The notes: generated by a model not told the origin, from the sequence alone. A DNA stretch of 64,000 nucleotides from Epiperipatus broadwayi (GCA_028023455.1 JAQFVV010006507.1:994001-1058000); one strand, 5' to 3'. Positions 22,601-36,759 are shown, counted from the stretch's first letter. Numbers and translations: made by a program.

Positions 22601-25128
22601 TCAATGGTTTTATTGATGAGTAAATCAAGTACATGATTTTTAAAATAAGGGTTCTGGAGTATTATATTTTATTAATTATGATTGTTATGGTATGGCTAGG
22701 TATTTGTAACATCCCTCACTATCTGCAGTTATATTATTTAATGTGTAATTGTTAAAATAAAATATACCTGAGATGATCAAAGTTAGGTTAAGAGGAAACT
22801 ATGTTAGGAATTTTATTTAGTAATGTCTTACTGTTTTAAAGAGACGTGTGTTAAATATTTTAGTGCTTAAATGTAATTTTGTAATTGTTATTTAAAATTT
22901 ATTTTATGGAATATGTGAGTCATGAAAATATTACAGATTGTAGGGCTGATATTCTTATGCCATTGGGGATGTATCATTCAAAGTATGTTTTTAATGTTAA
23001 ACTGTGCGCCTTACTAAAATGCTTTGTGATGAGTCTCATGATTTCTAATATTTTATTAAACCATTTTTGTTAATAAAGTGAGTCAGTATTTTAAATTAAT
23101 GTAATGATAAATGAGCTGGGTATTTTTTTGAAATGTTTTATTACTTGTTATTTAAATACTGTCTTTATTTAATTAATGATTAAATCAATTATTTAATTTA
23201 TATGTATTAATTTACAATATGTTTTATTTTTATATGGATGAGCTAGTTAGATATTAAAGTTTGAAATTGTGAGTTGGTGTTGAAATAACTTGATTAACTT
23301 ATAAGTTAGGTCAAAGAGCTAATGGTAATTGAATAGCTAGATGATTTGAGTTTTAACCTTATTTAACATAATTTTAAATTCGATATTTTTAATATTACAT
23401 GAATGGACTGGCCCTTCAAGCAGAGAAGAAAATACCATCAATAGCAGAGCCATAATGATACCCAAAGTCAGACTGAACTATGCAAAGAATAACATGATCA
23501 CATTTCCAAACCATGGCCCATCTCAAACGCTAAATTCATACCCCAGACAGCAGCTAATCATCATTTGTAATTAGCATGACTGGATGGCATGCCCATAATA
23601 CAGCACTTGAAATATCCCATGACCAGCTCACTCTCTGGATCAGGGTCCATAATATTTACCCACCACATAAAGTAACTATACAGTAATTTAGTGTTGAGGC
23701 TGTGACAAGAAAGAAAAAGAAAATAAATAAAATTCCAATTAAGACAAACATTAATATTTATTTAAACACACACATATCTAATATCATACAATAATATTAA
23801 ACTTTACATATAAAAACATATAAGTGATCACTCAGGCTAATTTATGATAGTCCTTCCTTAAATAAAATTCATTTCATTTAAATATAAAGTGTATATAGAC
23901 AGTGATAAAAATATATTTAGTTATTTAAATTATCTTTATCTAGGTTATCATTTGTGTAAATTTTCCAACCAGTTGGCTTTTTGGTTCTCTATCAAAGGCT
24001 TCATGGCTTGTTTACATTATATGATTCAGCAATGGGCAAGAGAAAATAGAAGTAACATTTATTTTGTGATTTTGACATCAGTTTCCAGCATTTGTTCCAG
24101 GTGGAATAGTTGACTTGTGAAGGTTTGGGACATGAAGCCCTATAAGAACCAACAATGTCTTTTGTGGCTTTTCCATTAATGTTGACCACATCAGTAATGA
24201 TTGGCTTACTAATGCATTTATAATTTCTGAATATTCTGCATCCTATGTTCTTTACAAATAATCTAAACTCTGAACTAATAACAAATTGATGATTGGAATA
24301 ACTTTATCCCAAATTACAGATGAGACTGTATATCACAAAGCAGTCTGAAGAACAACAAAGAGAGTGACTTTATATAATTTTTTCTCTCTTACTGTTTTAA
24401 TTTATCATTATTTTTAATTTAGATCTTAATTTGAAATGTCTTTTAATTAATTTTACATTTCTTGAATTAATTAATTTTTGCATTTGCCTTAATCTTAATT
24501 CGTTCAGATTCATCTAAATTATCTCTATGAGATAGGTTACAGTTTTTTTTAATTAATTAATACAATTTATTCTGTAATCTTTTAAATTAATTACATTTTC
24601 AAAAATTTTCTTTTTCAAACAAATTTTTACAGACTAATTTTATTCTAAATTTTACATATTTATTTAGCTTTTACTTTATAAAAGCTCTTTTCTTTAAAAA
24701 GAGAGAGAGATGAAAGAAAGTTTTAACTTCTCTTTAATTCTATCATATACATTTCTCCCACTGTAGCTAAGAAGTTTTATTCTAAAAAAAATGATGCACA
24801 ATTTTTTATTTTTTAAATTTTTGTTTTAAAAAATTTAAGCCACTTATAATTTAAATTTTTTTAAACAAATTATGAAGCTTGTAATACTGCTGAATAATAA
24901 TACATTACACTGCACTCTGCTTGAGTGATAAAATGCATCAGTTTGACCCATTTTATCTCTGATATTTTATTTAAACTTTTCAATTTGATTTTTTATTTTT
25001 GTTATTTATTCATATAATATTTTCTTATCAATAAGTTTCCAATTGCATACAGATCAATAAAGTACAGGGAGTGACTTTTCTTAAGCTACTCTTCTTTCCA
25101 GACTGCCAATGTTGATACCAACAATCAA
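19689..25128. other. AT-rich unassigned region
   Basis: No domain recognised on either strand. 21100-21200 and 21875-21960 are weakly alike (GATGAAATTCT.T), hinting at an old duplication of ~780 bp spacing. 23405-23710 and 24000-24360 are notably richer in G+C than the rest. Most frames are short and uninformative. Confidence 0.4.
24001..24303 (-). other. Unassigned open frame in a GC-richer patch
   Basis: The minus strand is open for ~100 codons from after a TAA (24304-24306) to 24001. The only Met is internal, at 24189. It reads as mixed, non-repetitive protein, for example ITDVVNINGKATKDIVGSYR and SQVNYSTWNKCW. I do not recognise the family. It could be an exon fragment, a scrap of an old transposon protein, or chance; an overlapping plus-strand frame (23889-24113) means base composition alone may explain it. 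Confidence 0.2.
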
Positions 25129-25129
25129 G

Positions 25130-25175
<46 letters not shown>

Positions 25176-25178
25176 CTT
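25129..25178. repeat. (AT)n hairpin flanked by CAAGTC/GACTTG
   Basis: An (AT)n tract bracketed by the inverted hexamers CAAGTC (left) and GACTTG (right) makes a near-perfect ~50-bp palindrome. A second (AT)n follows and abuts the family C LTR. Confidence 0.85.
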
Positions 25179-26172
25179 GCACAATATATATATATATATA
25201 TTGTGCCCTTTTCTTTAGGTCTAAATTTATTTGTTGTATCACTTTACTAAAAATTTTAAATTTAAGATATGTGCTAATGGTATGATTACTATGTTATGAT
25301 GACAGTCTTTTTAAAAGCTTGGTCAAGATTAAATGAAAATATTTAAATACATAAAACTATGCTAAATATGTTAAAACTGATAAAGTTAAATGCTATAATT
25401 TTATATGGACGGAAAATCTGGCCATCATAAAAAAGTGTATTAATAAATCTTATAAATAATTATTACAAATTGAATTTTAAAAGTAATAATGTATAATTAA
25501 ATAAATAGTATATTTTACAGTAGAAATTATATTTAATAATTGTATTTCAAATTATATGTTTAAAAATAGTCTTGTTGGTAGAGAAATGTGTATTTAATTT
25601 TATAGTATCAAAATTATTATTCAAAATTGTATTATTATATCATTATATAATATTTTGCAATTAAACATTTATTTTATTCCCAGACAAAATTTGATACAGT
25701 CTGTCTGAATTGTAAGGCATGTGACATGTAAATGTTTATACATGTGTGCTTACTAGTTTTCTTGTTAACAAAGTTTCAAAATTGTTTTACAAAACTGTAC
25801 TATAGAATTGAAAATGTTTATTTGTCTATCACCATATAAAATATTTAAGTTAGCTAGTATAAAATATTTAATAGGTTTTAAAACAAATGTAAGTAACAAA
25901 AAATTAAACATTTTTTTTTACAGAAAATAGATACATTAAAACTGAATGTTGAAAAAAAATTAATAAAACATTATTTTTAAAAGACTTAAAATATTTGGTT
26001 ATTTTTAATAAAATGTAAAAATTAATTTAGAATTAATATTTTAAAATAATATTAGACATTTGATGAGTCATTATTTTTATTTTTAATTTTAATTGTGTAA
26101 TCTCAAAGTTATATTTAAATTAGTTGACCAGCTAAAAAGTTTAATCAACGAATCAGATTATCAATTTCTTTT

Positions 26173-26215
26173 GATATAAATACAGATGCTCAATTATTTC
26201 CAGTGTACTTCTGTC
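26173..26215 (+). promoter_or_regulatory. Core promoter in family C LTR
   Basis: GATATAAATA at 26173-26182 with GCTCAATTATTTCCAGT downstream. The same block is kept in the 3' LTR at 37737-37768. Likely TATA box and start region. Confidence 0.55.
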
Positions 26216-29200
26216 CATTGAGGATTCTTCTATTAGTTGAGGTTGCTTTCTGTTATTCAAGTGTGCTTTTGACATAGTCAAATTAGTGCTATAATAACTC
26301 TCCAATAATTTATTTTAAATAGTAAAGTGTACCAATTGAATTATTTTAAAAAAAGTGTTATAAATAAATTATATATTTATTTAGTTAAGTATGCACTGTT
26401 AGGCAACTAAATTCCCTTACCAAGGATTTTGTCAAAATGTAATCAAAACATCACATAAATGTGGAAGTAGCAAGAAGAAATATCTACCTGTATAAATTGA
26501 TGTTGGAAGTAAAATTTTTAATTAAAGATATATATTTAATACTGTTAATGGGGAGAAATATTTTAATAGTTAAGTTAACAGGCTGGACATTATATGAAGT
26601 GTTGAAAGGAAAATTTGATAAGAAATTGAAAGTAATAATGCATTTTTATGTGGTAAGATAGTTATTTAAGACCGGAAAATAAAACTGTAAAACTTTTCAA
26701 AAATCTTTCTGTAAGTTGAATGTAAATATTATTTTAAGTACAAAATGCAGAAAATGTTTTCCTTTTTGAAGAGAACATTATTAATATTTTTTTTATTCTG
26801 TTATAAAAGAAAATGATGGAAGATTGAAGACATTTATTTAAAATATCTTACTTGATAAGTCTTTGCTATTTTTTAAAAAAAGACTACATGCATTATAATA
26901 ACTTTTGGAAAACCAATAATTTGAAGCTAATAATGGAAAAGAAAAATATCCTTGGATAAGTACAAATATCCTGACTGTAAAACTCCATATACTAGTTTAT
27001 ATGAAATATTTAAAGTTAATTTGTTGGAATATCTAAAATACAAATGCGTAACATTACATATATGGATGGCCAAAGAAATATCATCATTTTAGATATGATA
27101 CAAGCTGGCATAGGATCCTAATGGAATAAAAACTTTGAAGAATTATTTTTAAATATTAGAAGTTGAAATTACCTTCAATAATCACTGTTCTAAATAATAG
27201 AAACAATGGAATATTATTTTTATAAACTTTCACGAACAGATTAGTGATTATTTTTACCAATAAATCCATATTTCCAAAGTCGAATATCTCTTTACTTTTA
27301 GTTTTCATTTTTTTTAAATTTTCGTTCATAATTTCTATTTGGAATCTACTGAGCTTGCATTGAGGTCGGGGAATAAATTTCCATCATCAAGTGTTAAGAC
27401 AATTGTATAGCAACAAGCACTAGGAGTCGCATACTCGCAACGATATGATAATCCCTGAAGAAAAAGAACATTTTTTTATTTTAAAAAAATTAATATTGAT
27501 CATGGACTAAAGTTTATGTAGATATGGTTTTTATTTATTTCTTTAACTAACTTTAATATTAATTTTTATTATTTATTAGTAAAAATAGGTTTAGGTACAT
27601 AAGAATTAATTACTTCCTAATCATATTATAATTTCAATAAAAGATATTTAATAATTGTTAATGTTTAAATTTTTTAAGTGCTAGAGTTTTGAATGAGTGT
27701 TATATTATGCAATATTTTTATTTGATTGTGGACATGAAGACATCTAATAAGTGATCAACTAGTAGAATATCACTTGCATAATAATTGTGAAATATTAATA
27801 ATTTTATGATGTATTTTTCTTTCTTTTCTTTACATTGATAAAGTATTATATAATGTTGTATGAATGTATGAGTATGTGTGAGTACATTGAACACACATAA
27901 AACTTATAGAAGTCAGATTTTATTAAAAATATGCATATATTTTTTTTATTATGTTACTAGTATAATACAACTTAATAATGAATTTAATTATATGATTCTT
28001 TCGTATAAAAACTTTAGTATTCTTAAGATGTTTTAAAGTATTGATTTGTTATATTGATACTAGTCATACGTATTTTGGTTAAGAATATTTTAAGAAAGTG
28101 AAGTAACATTTTCTTGTTGAACAGTTTAGATAATTATCTTTGTAGTTGAATTTATTTGTTATTTTAGAATATGTTGTAAAATTTTTTGCCAATATAGATT
28201 GATATTCTATTAAGAAATTTTTTAAAGGTAGTGTCTTGGAAGTAATTTATAATGAAATCTAGACGACGCTTAACTGTATGTTTTCTTTTACGGGAATAGA
28301 AATAATTTATGATCTTAATAATTATGCAATACAGATAATAAAGCCCTGTAACTTGTATGTTTTCAAGGGCAGTGTTTCTCTTAGTATTAAATATTGATAT
28401 TTCATAATGCGGAATAAATAACTTGGACATTGTTATTGTAGTGGAGGTTATTAGACAGAGAAATCATGCCTTTTTTCTTTATACACTGTTTCCATGTTGA
28501 CAATCTGATATTTGTACTATTGAGTTAATACTGTAGTTTGTCCCTTATAACAACACATCTGTTCGCTCTCATGATTTCTAAGTATTGCATCGGCAGAATT
28601 GTATTTCTATTGGAGAATAATAAATAATTTTGGAGTTGTAGGATCGTTATTTGGAAAAGAGTGAGAGAGGTTTTCTTACTTTGGATGATGATTAGAATAA
28701 ATACAAATGAGATTGAAAATAAAAAATTAAGTAAGGAAAAGAATCATAAAATATTTTCTATATTCTTAGTAAACTATTTTTATGAAAGTATGTGAATAAT
28801 AAGTAAAGTTGTTCATGAAGTTTTTAAAATAATTTTAAGTATTTTTTTTTAAACTTACCTGTATTGCATATTTTTAATATATTGTGTATTGAAAGAAAAC
28901 AGCATAGAATGGAATAAGTTGTTATATTTTATGGTTATTATTTTATAAGAAAATACATCAACACATACATCTATTTTATATTAAATTAATAATAAGGAAG
29001 ATGTGTAATAGATGATCATTACATTATTAAGTGAGTCCACTCATTGTTTATTATTTAATCGGAATAAATATATTTTATTTAACAACAACAGAACTATTAT
29101 AATAGACTATTTCAAAATAATTTAAAGTAAATAGATAGAGGTGTATTAGAGTAATTAATCTCTTATTTTTTGTATTTATTTTTCATAATTGATGTATATT

Positions 29201-29881
29201 GTAATGAAAGTATATCATAGTGATATTTAATGGTAAATACTATTTTAAATGTTACATATGTCGATGACTATTATTATTATCATATTTTTGATGAATATCT
29301 AAAATAAATAAGTTATATTAAAAGTCGTAATGAAGACTTATATGCTCATATTTTATTGTTTTAGTATATTTTTCGAGAATAATGAAAATAGTAATGATAC
29401 AAGATTCATGTTGAATGTAAATATTGTAAATAAGTTATTATTTAAACTATTGTAATAAAATTTGTTAAAATTGTTTTATAAATTTGTGTGTTGAATCAAT
29501 TTCTTTCCACATTGCAAACAGATTATCACAGCGATTTTTGAACTAAAACATAATATTTGCACAGTATGAATAAAATTATTGTTTAAAAATTATAATATTT
29601 TCTTAAGATAATTTATTTGAAAAATTTCATTTACATTATTAATATTATCATTATGGTCATAAACTTGTTATATGCTATATTACACAGAGTTATAATATCC
29701 ATTGCCACAAATGTATTTTTAGATTATAAGTTATTACCACATATTTTAATTAAGATGGCAAATGAAAGATAAAAGACTATGCTATATTACTTCTTTATTA
29801 TTTATTATTGTTGATAAGAATTATAATGAGGGGAAAATAGACAAGATCGAAACATACATTGAAGATTATTATTGTTATTTG

Positions 29882-30006
<125 letters not shown>

Positions 30007-30520
30007 GTGTAGTTGACGGTGATATTAAATCCCTTATCATGCTTGACTACATTAATTTTGATTGACTCGAATTAGTTTAAGAACCTGAAATTATTTTAGT
30101 TAGATTATTTTAAAATAAAGAGATTAAAATTTATTTATCAGTGTTATTTCAATTAATTAGTTACTGTAGAAGTCGTAAGAATGCAATAGATTTATTTATT
30201 TGAGATAATAATAGGAAGAATAGTGTTCTTTTGCCATTGATATGGCATTGAGGTCATATCCTGGGGGATATTGGCTCAATGTAATTCTTATTACCATCTG
30301 TATCTCACTTCCTAGACTCATAATTAAAGCAAATTTTTTTTTTTAGTTTATAAAACCGAACTATATTTTTATTTTTTATTAATTAGAGCTAGTTAAACAT
30401 TTGACATTAACATAGAATATTTTTATGATCGATTATATAAAGTTTTGCCGAGCATAGCTATTTATCTGAGCTAGACCCATTTTATAATATGATATTTCCC
30501 GGAAGTGAAGGTACAACCGG

Positions 30521-30540
30521 TAGTACAAATTTGCGCCGCA
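30521..30540 (+). promoter_or_regulatory. Primer-binding site candidate, family C
   Basis: TTTGCGCCGCAACCTTTC after GTACA. It loosely resembles the family D site (GCCGCCCAACGTGG). Position and tRNA are uncertain. Confidence 0.3.
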
Positions 30541-31161
30541 ACCTTTCTATCTTGATATGTGTTAGGTGGCCATAGTGATCATTGTAATTTAATGAATAAA
30601 GTTAGCAAATGAATTAAAAAGTATAAGTTTAGAGTCATTGATAGGTATATCTCATAGAATATAAGTAGTTTAGTATTTTATCATAGCAGTAATAATTATT
30701 TAGGGTTTGATTATGATATTGAATTAAGTATTTTATTATTAAAATTATTATAATTTCACGTGGTATTATAATCTGATTCATTTCAAAATAAAATAGTATT
30801 GTTATCTGTAAATTAATAAGCAAATAATATTTAAATTATGCAAATGTGGGTAATAATTATTTTATATTATGACCATGTCAATTATTAAATGCTGAAAATA
30901 CATTTTGAATATATTCTATTATGTGCAAATTGTCTGTGGATCATGAGTATGGAAGAATCGATGATATAACAAATATAATTTTGTTAGTTATAGTTATGGT
31001 AATCGATTAGCATTGAGTAATGTAAGGTTATTAAAATGGTAATATTCTGTGGCTTAATGTAGATTGGATGCAGATAGAAACGCTGGTAGGGAATTATTTT
31101 ATATTGATAGTAAATACTGTACACTGTGTTTAAAAATTGAATTAAAAAAAAATTTAAACAA
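30541..31161. other. Family C untranslated leader
   Basis: AT-rich sequence between the presumed PBS and gag, with no frame of note. Confidence 0.4.
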
Positions 31162-33360
31162 ATGAGTAATTTGGATAAGAATTTAGATATTAAGATGACT
31201 GATTTTAGTGTCGATAATAGTATTGGTGAGAAGAAAGAAGGAGTAGGAAAAGTAGTAGATCTTGGAATAGTTGTAGATAATACTCAAATTATGGAGAGTG
31301 AAATAAAGGAGGAGAAAGAGGTTATAGAAATGAAAATAATGGAGGAAGAGGTAATAATGCCTAAAAAGATGTAGAGAACCTTCAGATGTTGCAACTAATG
31401 TTAATGATTAAAGAGATGAGAGAAGATGTGAAAGAAGATAGTAAAACTCTTAGAGAAGATAATAAAACTCTTAGAGAAGATATGAATAAAAGTAGTATAA
31501 CTTCGGATGCTAAATTCGATTCCCTTAGAGAAGATATGAAATCCCTTAAGGAAGGTAGTAAATCTTCGAATTTAAAATTAGAATCTGTTAGTGAAAATAT
31601 AGACAAAAGCAGTAGTAAAATCAGGACTTGTATAGAAAACATAAATAAATAACTCAATAAAACTTGTAAGACTATAGAAGATTTAAAAGAAGTAGTAAAG
31701 AATAAATTTGATAATCTTGATTTAAGGTTCACTAATAATGAAAAGGCTATTGATTCTTCGAAGGAAGAAATAATGCAAATAGATGATAAAAGTCAGGAGT
31801 TGTTAGAAAGGAAATTTTTCGAATTTTCTGAAAATACTATTCAAAATTTAAAAGTTCAAATAGAATAATCTATTAATCAGTGTCAAATAAATAATAGTAA
31901 TCTAACTCAAAGAATAGATAGCTATAAGTCGGATGTCAATAATGAGATTAGTAAAATTAAAGGCTATATTGATCATGTTAGTGAAGGTATTACACTTATT
32001 AAAGAAGAAGTAGTTCAAACTAGAATAAACATAAAAGATGAAATGGAAAAGCAGTTAGAGAAGTTTAAAAATGCAGTAGTTCAGACCAAGATAGACATAA
32101 AGAATGAAGTAGAAAAAAATTGGTAGAAAAATTTAAGGACTTGGATATTCAGAAAATAGATGAACATAAATATCGATCCAAAATGGGTGAAAATCTGAAA
32201 CATTTTCAAAAGGACATTAAAGAGCAAGCCTGTAAATTAAAAAAGAATAGCGATAAATGTAAGGAGATAATAGATCAAAATTTAGATAAGTTTAGAAGTT
32301 AACAAAAAGTATATGCTTGGACCAATAAATTTTGAGGGAAAATTTCAGCAGATATATGATCAAATGGAGGAAATCAAATCTATAAGTGATAAAAAGACAG
32401 AATTGGGAAAAGAGAAAATATTATATAAGAAATATGAAGACTATACTAATCCGTCACCAATAGACATAATAGAATACTTGAGGAAGTTTGATGATAGTCA
32501 GTTAGAGCACACTATTGTTAAGGAGATAGATAGTAGACCAGTTAGAGAAAGTGTTTGTTATGATGAAGGTGCAAATAGTTCTATGGCTTTGCATTTCATG
32601 AGGATGAAGCCATTTAGGGAAGACTATACAGAAAACCTCTCAGAATTTTTAAACAATTTCGATTAGCTATTTTCTATATGCCTATTAACAGAAAAAGAAA
32701 AAAAATAGCCATTTGTAGTAATCATTTGTACAGGACTGACAAAAACTGATGGCAGTCACTTTTTGAAAAGCCATTTACTTATGATGACTTTAAGTGTCTA
32801 ATCATAGGAAGTTTCTGGAATTCAGATAAGCAAGATAGCATAAGATATCAGATTACTCAGGAAAAATATCATAGCAGTAAAGTTAGCTATACAACCTTTT
32901 TTAGAAATCAAGCTGTCAGTTTAAAGATGCTAACTGCTTGTCTGTTATCTGAAGGGCAGATAGTGAGAATAGTTAGATATAATTTGCCAAGAAATTTCCA
33001 ACAGTTGTTGATAGCAGCTGATCATTGTTCAATTGAAGACGTTTCGGAAGTGTTAGATGCTCTTGAGATAACTGAGACATCTTTAGATAGTAGATTTAAG
33101 ACAAATAAAAAAAGAGTTAGCTATCATTTGTCTAATATCAATATTAGTACAGGAATGAGATGTCCATTATGATTCAAGAGAAGGTATGAATTTAGTGGTA
33201 GAAATAGGATAACTCCCTATTCAATGAAGGTTGTTAGGTTTGATACATCTAAGAATAGGATGGAAGATCAAAACAGTCATCCTTCTACTAGTGGTGTGAC
33301 CACAATAATAAAAAGATCAAATAGCAAAACTAATGAAAAGAAATTAAACTGAGTAGGTCT
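31162..33360 (+). pseudogene. Family C gag, broken
   Basis: Five frames in series make a gag-like chain: 31162-31374, 31386-31652, 32120-32302, 32313-32666 and 32927-33172. The first ~1 kb is coiled coil with short repeats (REDNKTLREDMNK-type, 31430-31560). A capsid-like part follows (PSPIDIIEYLRKFDDSQ near 32450; RMKPFREDYTENLSEFLNNF near 32605), then a segment with QQLLIAADHCSIEDVSEVLD (~33000). This matches coil-plus-capsid gags of Gypsy elements in general shape. No CCHC knuckle was found. Frame changes and stops separate every block. It sits upstream of protease as expected. Confidence 0.7.
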
Positions 33361-33481
33361 TTGTATGACAGTTCCTTTTTGCAAAGACCCAGTGTTAATA
33401 AATGGGGAGCAATCAGATGTGGATGATTAATACATTATATCTAGACATTGATTTTTTAGAGCCATTTACTATAAGGTGATT

Positions 33482-33840
33482 TGCCTATATCATATCAGTG
33501 TCCTATTGTGATTTTATGTATTAATAACATTAGAATTGAATCCTTAATTGACTCAGGAAGCCGAGCTTCCATATTATCTGCTTCAACATATCAAAATCTG
33601 GTAAGCAATAGAAAGTGATATACCTTCATTGCCAGTAAAGCAAATACAGGTAACTCTAGCAAATGGAAAGAGAACAAAGTTGTCTAATAAACAAGTTTGG
33701 ATTACCTTCAAAATAAATAACAGAGTTCAGGCATGTTTTTCTTATTATGCCTGGATTAATACATGAAGCCATAATAGGTGCTGACTTCATGATTTTAAAG
33801 AATTGTCAAATTGATTTTTATAATAAAATTTATACTTAAA
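33482..33840 (+). pseudogene. Family C aspartic protease, broken
   Basis: The frame includes IESLIDSGSRASILSAS at ~33531-33586, with the DSG active-site triad expected of retropepsins. Near 33760-33835 comes HEAIIGADFMILKNCQIDF, matching the distal IlG.DfL....i.iD block of Gypsy proteases. Between them the reading frame shifts at least twice. It lies directly before RT. Confidence 0.75.
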
Positions 33841-33879
33841 AAAGGAAAGGCTTAATTTTGAATATGCATCCATAATACA

Positions 33880-34690
33880 TTGATTGATTCAAGCATTAAG
33901 GCCAAAATTGAACATGTTTATGCAGTCAATTCTAAATTAGGTGAAAATTTATATCAATTAATGTATAGTTTTAAAAGCATTTTTTTAAAAATTCCTGGTA
34001 TAATAGAAGGGTATTACCATAGAATAAAATTGAAGTGTAATGATCCTTTTCATCAAAAGATATACCCAATCCCATACCAATATAAAGACGAGGTACAGAA
34101 TCAAATTGACATGATACTTAGAGTGGAATATAATTTAAAAGTACCCTTCTCCTTATGTAAACCCATTGGTTATTGTAAAGAAGAAGAATGACAATTTTAG
34201 GGTATGTCTGGATGCTCACATGTTAAATAATGTAACTGTGCCAAAGCATGACATTCCTCCATCCATACATGAGCTCCTAACTAAGTTTCAAAAGAGGTCA
34301 ATTTTGTCTGCATTTGATTTAATAGCTAGTTACTGGCAAATACTGCTGCATGAGAATGATCATCAGTATACAGCATTTAGATTTCAAGGCCAGTTATATG
34401 TTTTCAGATGTATGCCTTTTGGTGTCATCAATATTGGTGCTGGCTTAATGTGATGTTTGGACATGACTTTTTTGAATTGAAGAAAAAATCATCATGTATG
34501 TGGATGATATAGTCATTGCTTCTAATAGTTTAGAGGAACATCTCTAACATTTAGAATTGTTGGTGACTGGATATTCTATAAAAATGTCAAAATTAACTTG
34601 GAGAAGTGTTCAATAGCACTAAAGAAATTATGTTTCTGGGTCGTTTAATAAATGAACATGAATTTAGCCCTATCCAGAAAAAATTGCAGC
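33880..34690 (+). pseudogene. Family C reverse transcriptase, broken
   Basis: 33880-34191 carries the region before the RT core (YPIPYQYKDEVQNQIDMIL). The frame shifts near 34165, then 34166-34453 reads VIVKKKNDNFRVCLDAHMLN, SAFDLIASYWQILLHENDH and FRCMPFGVINIG, the fingers and palm motifs, including the first catalytic Asp in FDL. After another shift, MYVDDIVIAS at 34494-34523 gives the catalytic YVDD box. The order and spacing match Ty3/Gypsy RT. Stops at 34451 and ~34544 and several frameshifts make it non-functional. Confidence 0.9.
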
Positions 34691-35290
34691 TATTCAATGC
34701 TTCCCCACACCAAAAACAGTAAAGCAACTAAAATAATTTTTTGGGTTATGTAATTATTATAACCGATTCTATCAACATTTTGTTGAAGATACTATACATT
34801 TCTGTAAATTATTAAAGAAAGCTGAGAGGTGGAAGTGGACTGCTAATCATGATATTGAATTTAATATAATTAAGAATAAAATTTTAAAACACATTATTTT
34901 AATATATCCTGACTTTAATAAAACTTTTTATGTGCAGATAGATAGTAGTTACTATGGTCTGGGTGTAGTGTTATATCAACTTGATGAGAATCAAGTACCT
35001 CATGTATTGTACTTCATGAGCAGACATTTAAGGGGTGCTGAGTTGATATATGCTATAACTGAAAAGGAAACCCTAGCGGTTGTCTGGGATTTTCAGAAAT
35101 TGTGTCAATTTTTATTAGGTTCTAATGTAATTGTATTGACCAACCATAGACGCTTGGAGTTTTTATGTAAAAGCTACCACACTAGTGAGAGACTTGTCAA
35201 GTGGAGCTTGTAACCCCAACAATTCAATTATAGAGTTCTTTATATTGAAGGGAGACAGAATATTCCTGCTGATATTCTTTGCTACCAACC
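34690..35290 (+). pseudogene. Family C RNase H / connection domain
   Basis: From ~34700 the frames give PTPKTVKQLK and FFGLCNYYNRF, the usual connection after Gypsy RT. 34932-35213 then gives DSSYYGLGVVLYQ, SRHLRGAELIYAITEKETLA and LTNHRRLEFL, the core RNase H blocks of Ty3/Gypsy elements (first Asp, Glu of the EkE region, and the TdH.pL-like block, here TNHR with Asp changed to Asn). The frame ends at TAA 35211-35213, but the downstream IEGRQNIPADILC (~35247-35283) continues the domain. Confidence 0.85.
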
Positions 35291-36545
35291 TATATGTTTG
35301 ATGTCAGAAAATCCTGATACTCAAAACATATTTATTAGTAATGTAGATTTGGTCAGGGATAAATATATAGTTGATGATTATAATAATATCACTATGATTC
35401 AGAGTCACGACCGGAGACTAAATAAAATCATGGCTATCTTAAATAATCATGATAATTTAAATAGCAAAAATAAATTTATTAGAAATATTTTAGCATGTAT
35501 AAGATATATCAAAATTTACTTATATATAATATAAAGCTTAATCTTGGTGAATTATGGAGGATAGTTGTGCCTAACTCAATGATTGATAAATTAATAATGT
35601 ATGTTTATAGTAATGATGGGCACTATGATGCAGCAAAAATCATGTATGTCTAGAGATTTATTTTTTATTGGGATAAAATGTATAAAAGTGTAATTCAAAA
35701 AATTAAAATGTGTTTTATTTGTCTAAAATCTAAACATTGTAGTAAATCTTATGCAGGAATCATGCAGCCTATTATTTTTGATTAGCCTAATGAATTATGC
35801 GTGATCGATTTTTATGGGTTGCTTCCACCATTCAATTGGCAAAAGTTCATTCTTATACCTATGATGGTTCTAGTAAGTTAGTTTAAGTGTATCCTGTGCC
35901 TAAAACTAATGCACATTATGTAATTAGATACATGCTTAATTATCAGTCGCCTTTAGTAGGAAAGCCAGAAATAATACTCACTGATCATGATACTGCTTTT
36001 ATATCTGGTAGGTGAGATGAGAGGATTCGAAGTCAAAACCTCAAACACATTATGAGCTTCTTAAGAAACCCACAGACTAATCCCTGCAAATGTGTTATGC
36101 TGGAGCTCAGTCAATTATTTAGAGGTTGAGGTTGTTAATTACATTATTAGCACTTGCAATGAATCTACTGGTTTTACACCTATTTGTCTACATTATGGGA
36201 AACATGAACAATTGTTAATTCAAACACCTATACCCATTATAAGAGAACCAATCAATGTAAATGAAGATATTAATCAGGTTAAAGTAAAGATTTATATTAT
36301 GGGTGCTAAGAGAGTAAAAAATCCCATAATAGACCACATCCTTTTAAAATTAATGATTTAGTTTCTTGTTAGAACACCCCATGTTGCAACCTTCAGAGGA
36401 ATCAATTTAAAAAATTCATTGGTTTATATGAGGATTCATATAACATTTCTTGCAAAGTAGGAGAAAATGTGTTAGTGTTAGCTACACCAGAGGGTGATAA
36501 GAGAACTTTTAATGTGAGAAGCTTAATTACGTACTTTACTGAAGA
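35290..36545 (+). pseudogene. Family C integrase, broken
   Basis: Near 35600-35750 an HHCC-like zinc domain reads SNDGHYDAAKIM, RFIFYWDKMYKSVI and CFICLKSKHC. The DDE core follows: CVIDFYGLLPP (~35800) holds the first Asp, ILTDHDTAFISGR (~35975) the second, and NPQTNPCKCVMLELS (~36068-36111) lies where the Glu is expected. 36092-36361 encodes the distal region with ESTGFTPICLHYGKHEQ. Frames change and stops occur throughout (for example TAG at 35653). A scrap of a related integrase lies at 1655-2070. Confidence 0.85.
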
Positions 36546-36747
36546 GTAGATATTTTTAGGAGTGTTTCTGGTTGATATTGTTGATGTGATGTCCAAATAT
36601 TTTCTAAATTCTTTTTAAATCAAAATAGTTTATTATTATATGCAATAGTATAAGATAAATTTTAACTATAAAAGTAATAGAGATAGTAATTATGATTTGA
36701 ATAGAGTAAATATTGAGATTGATGTTTAATTTAAAATTTGTATTCAT

Positions 36748-36759
36748 AGGGGGAGGATA
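36748..36759 (+). promoter_or_regulatory. Polypurine tract, family C
   Basis: AGGGGGAGGATA directly before the 3' LTR start. Confidence 0.7.
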
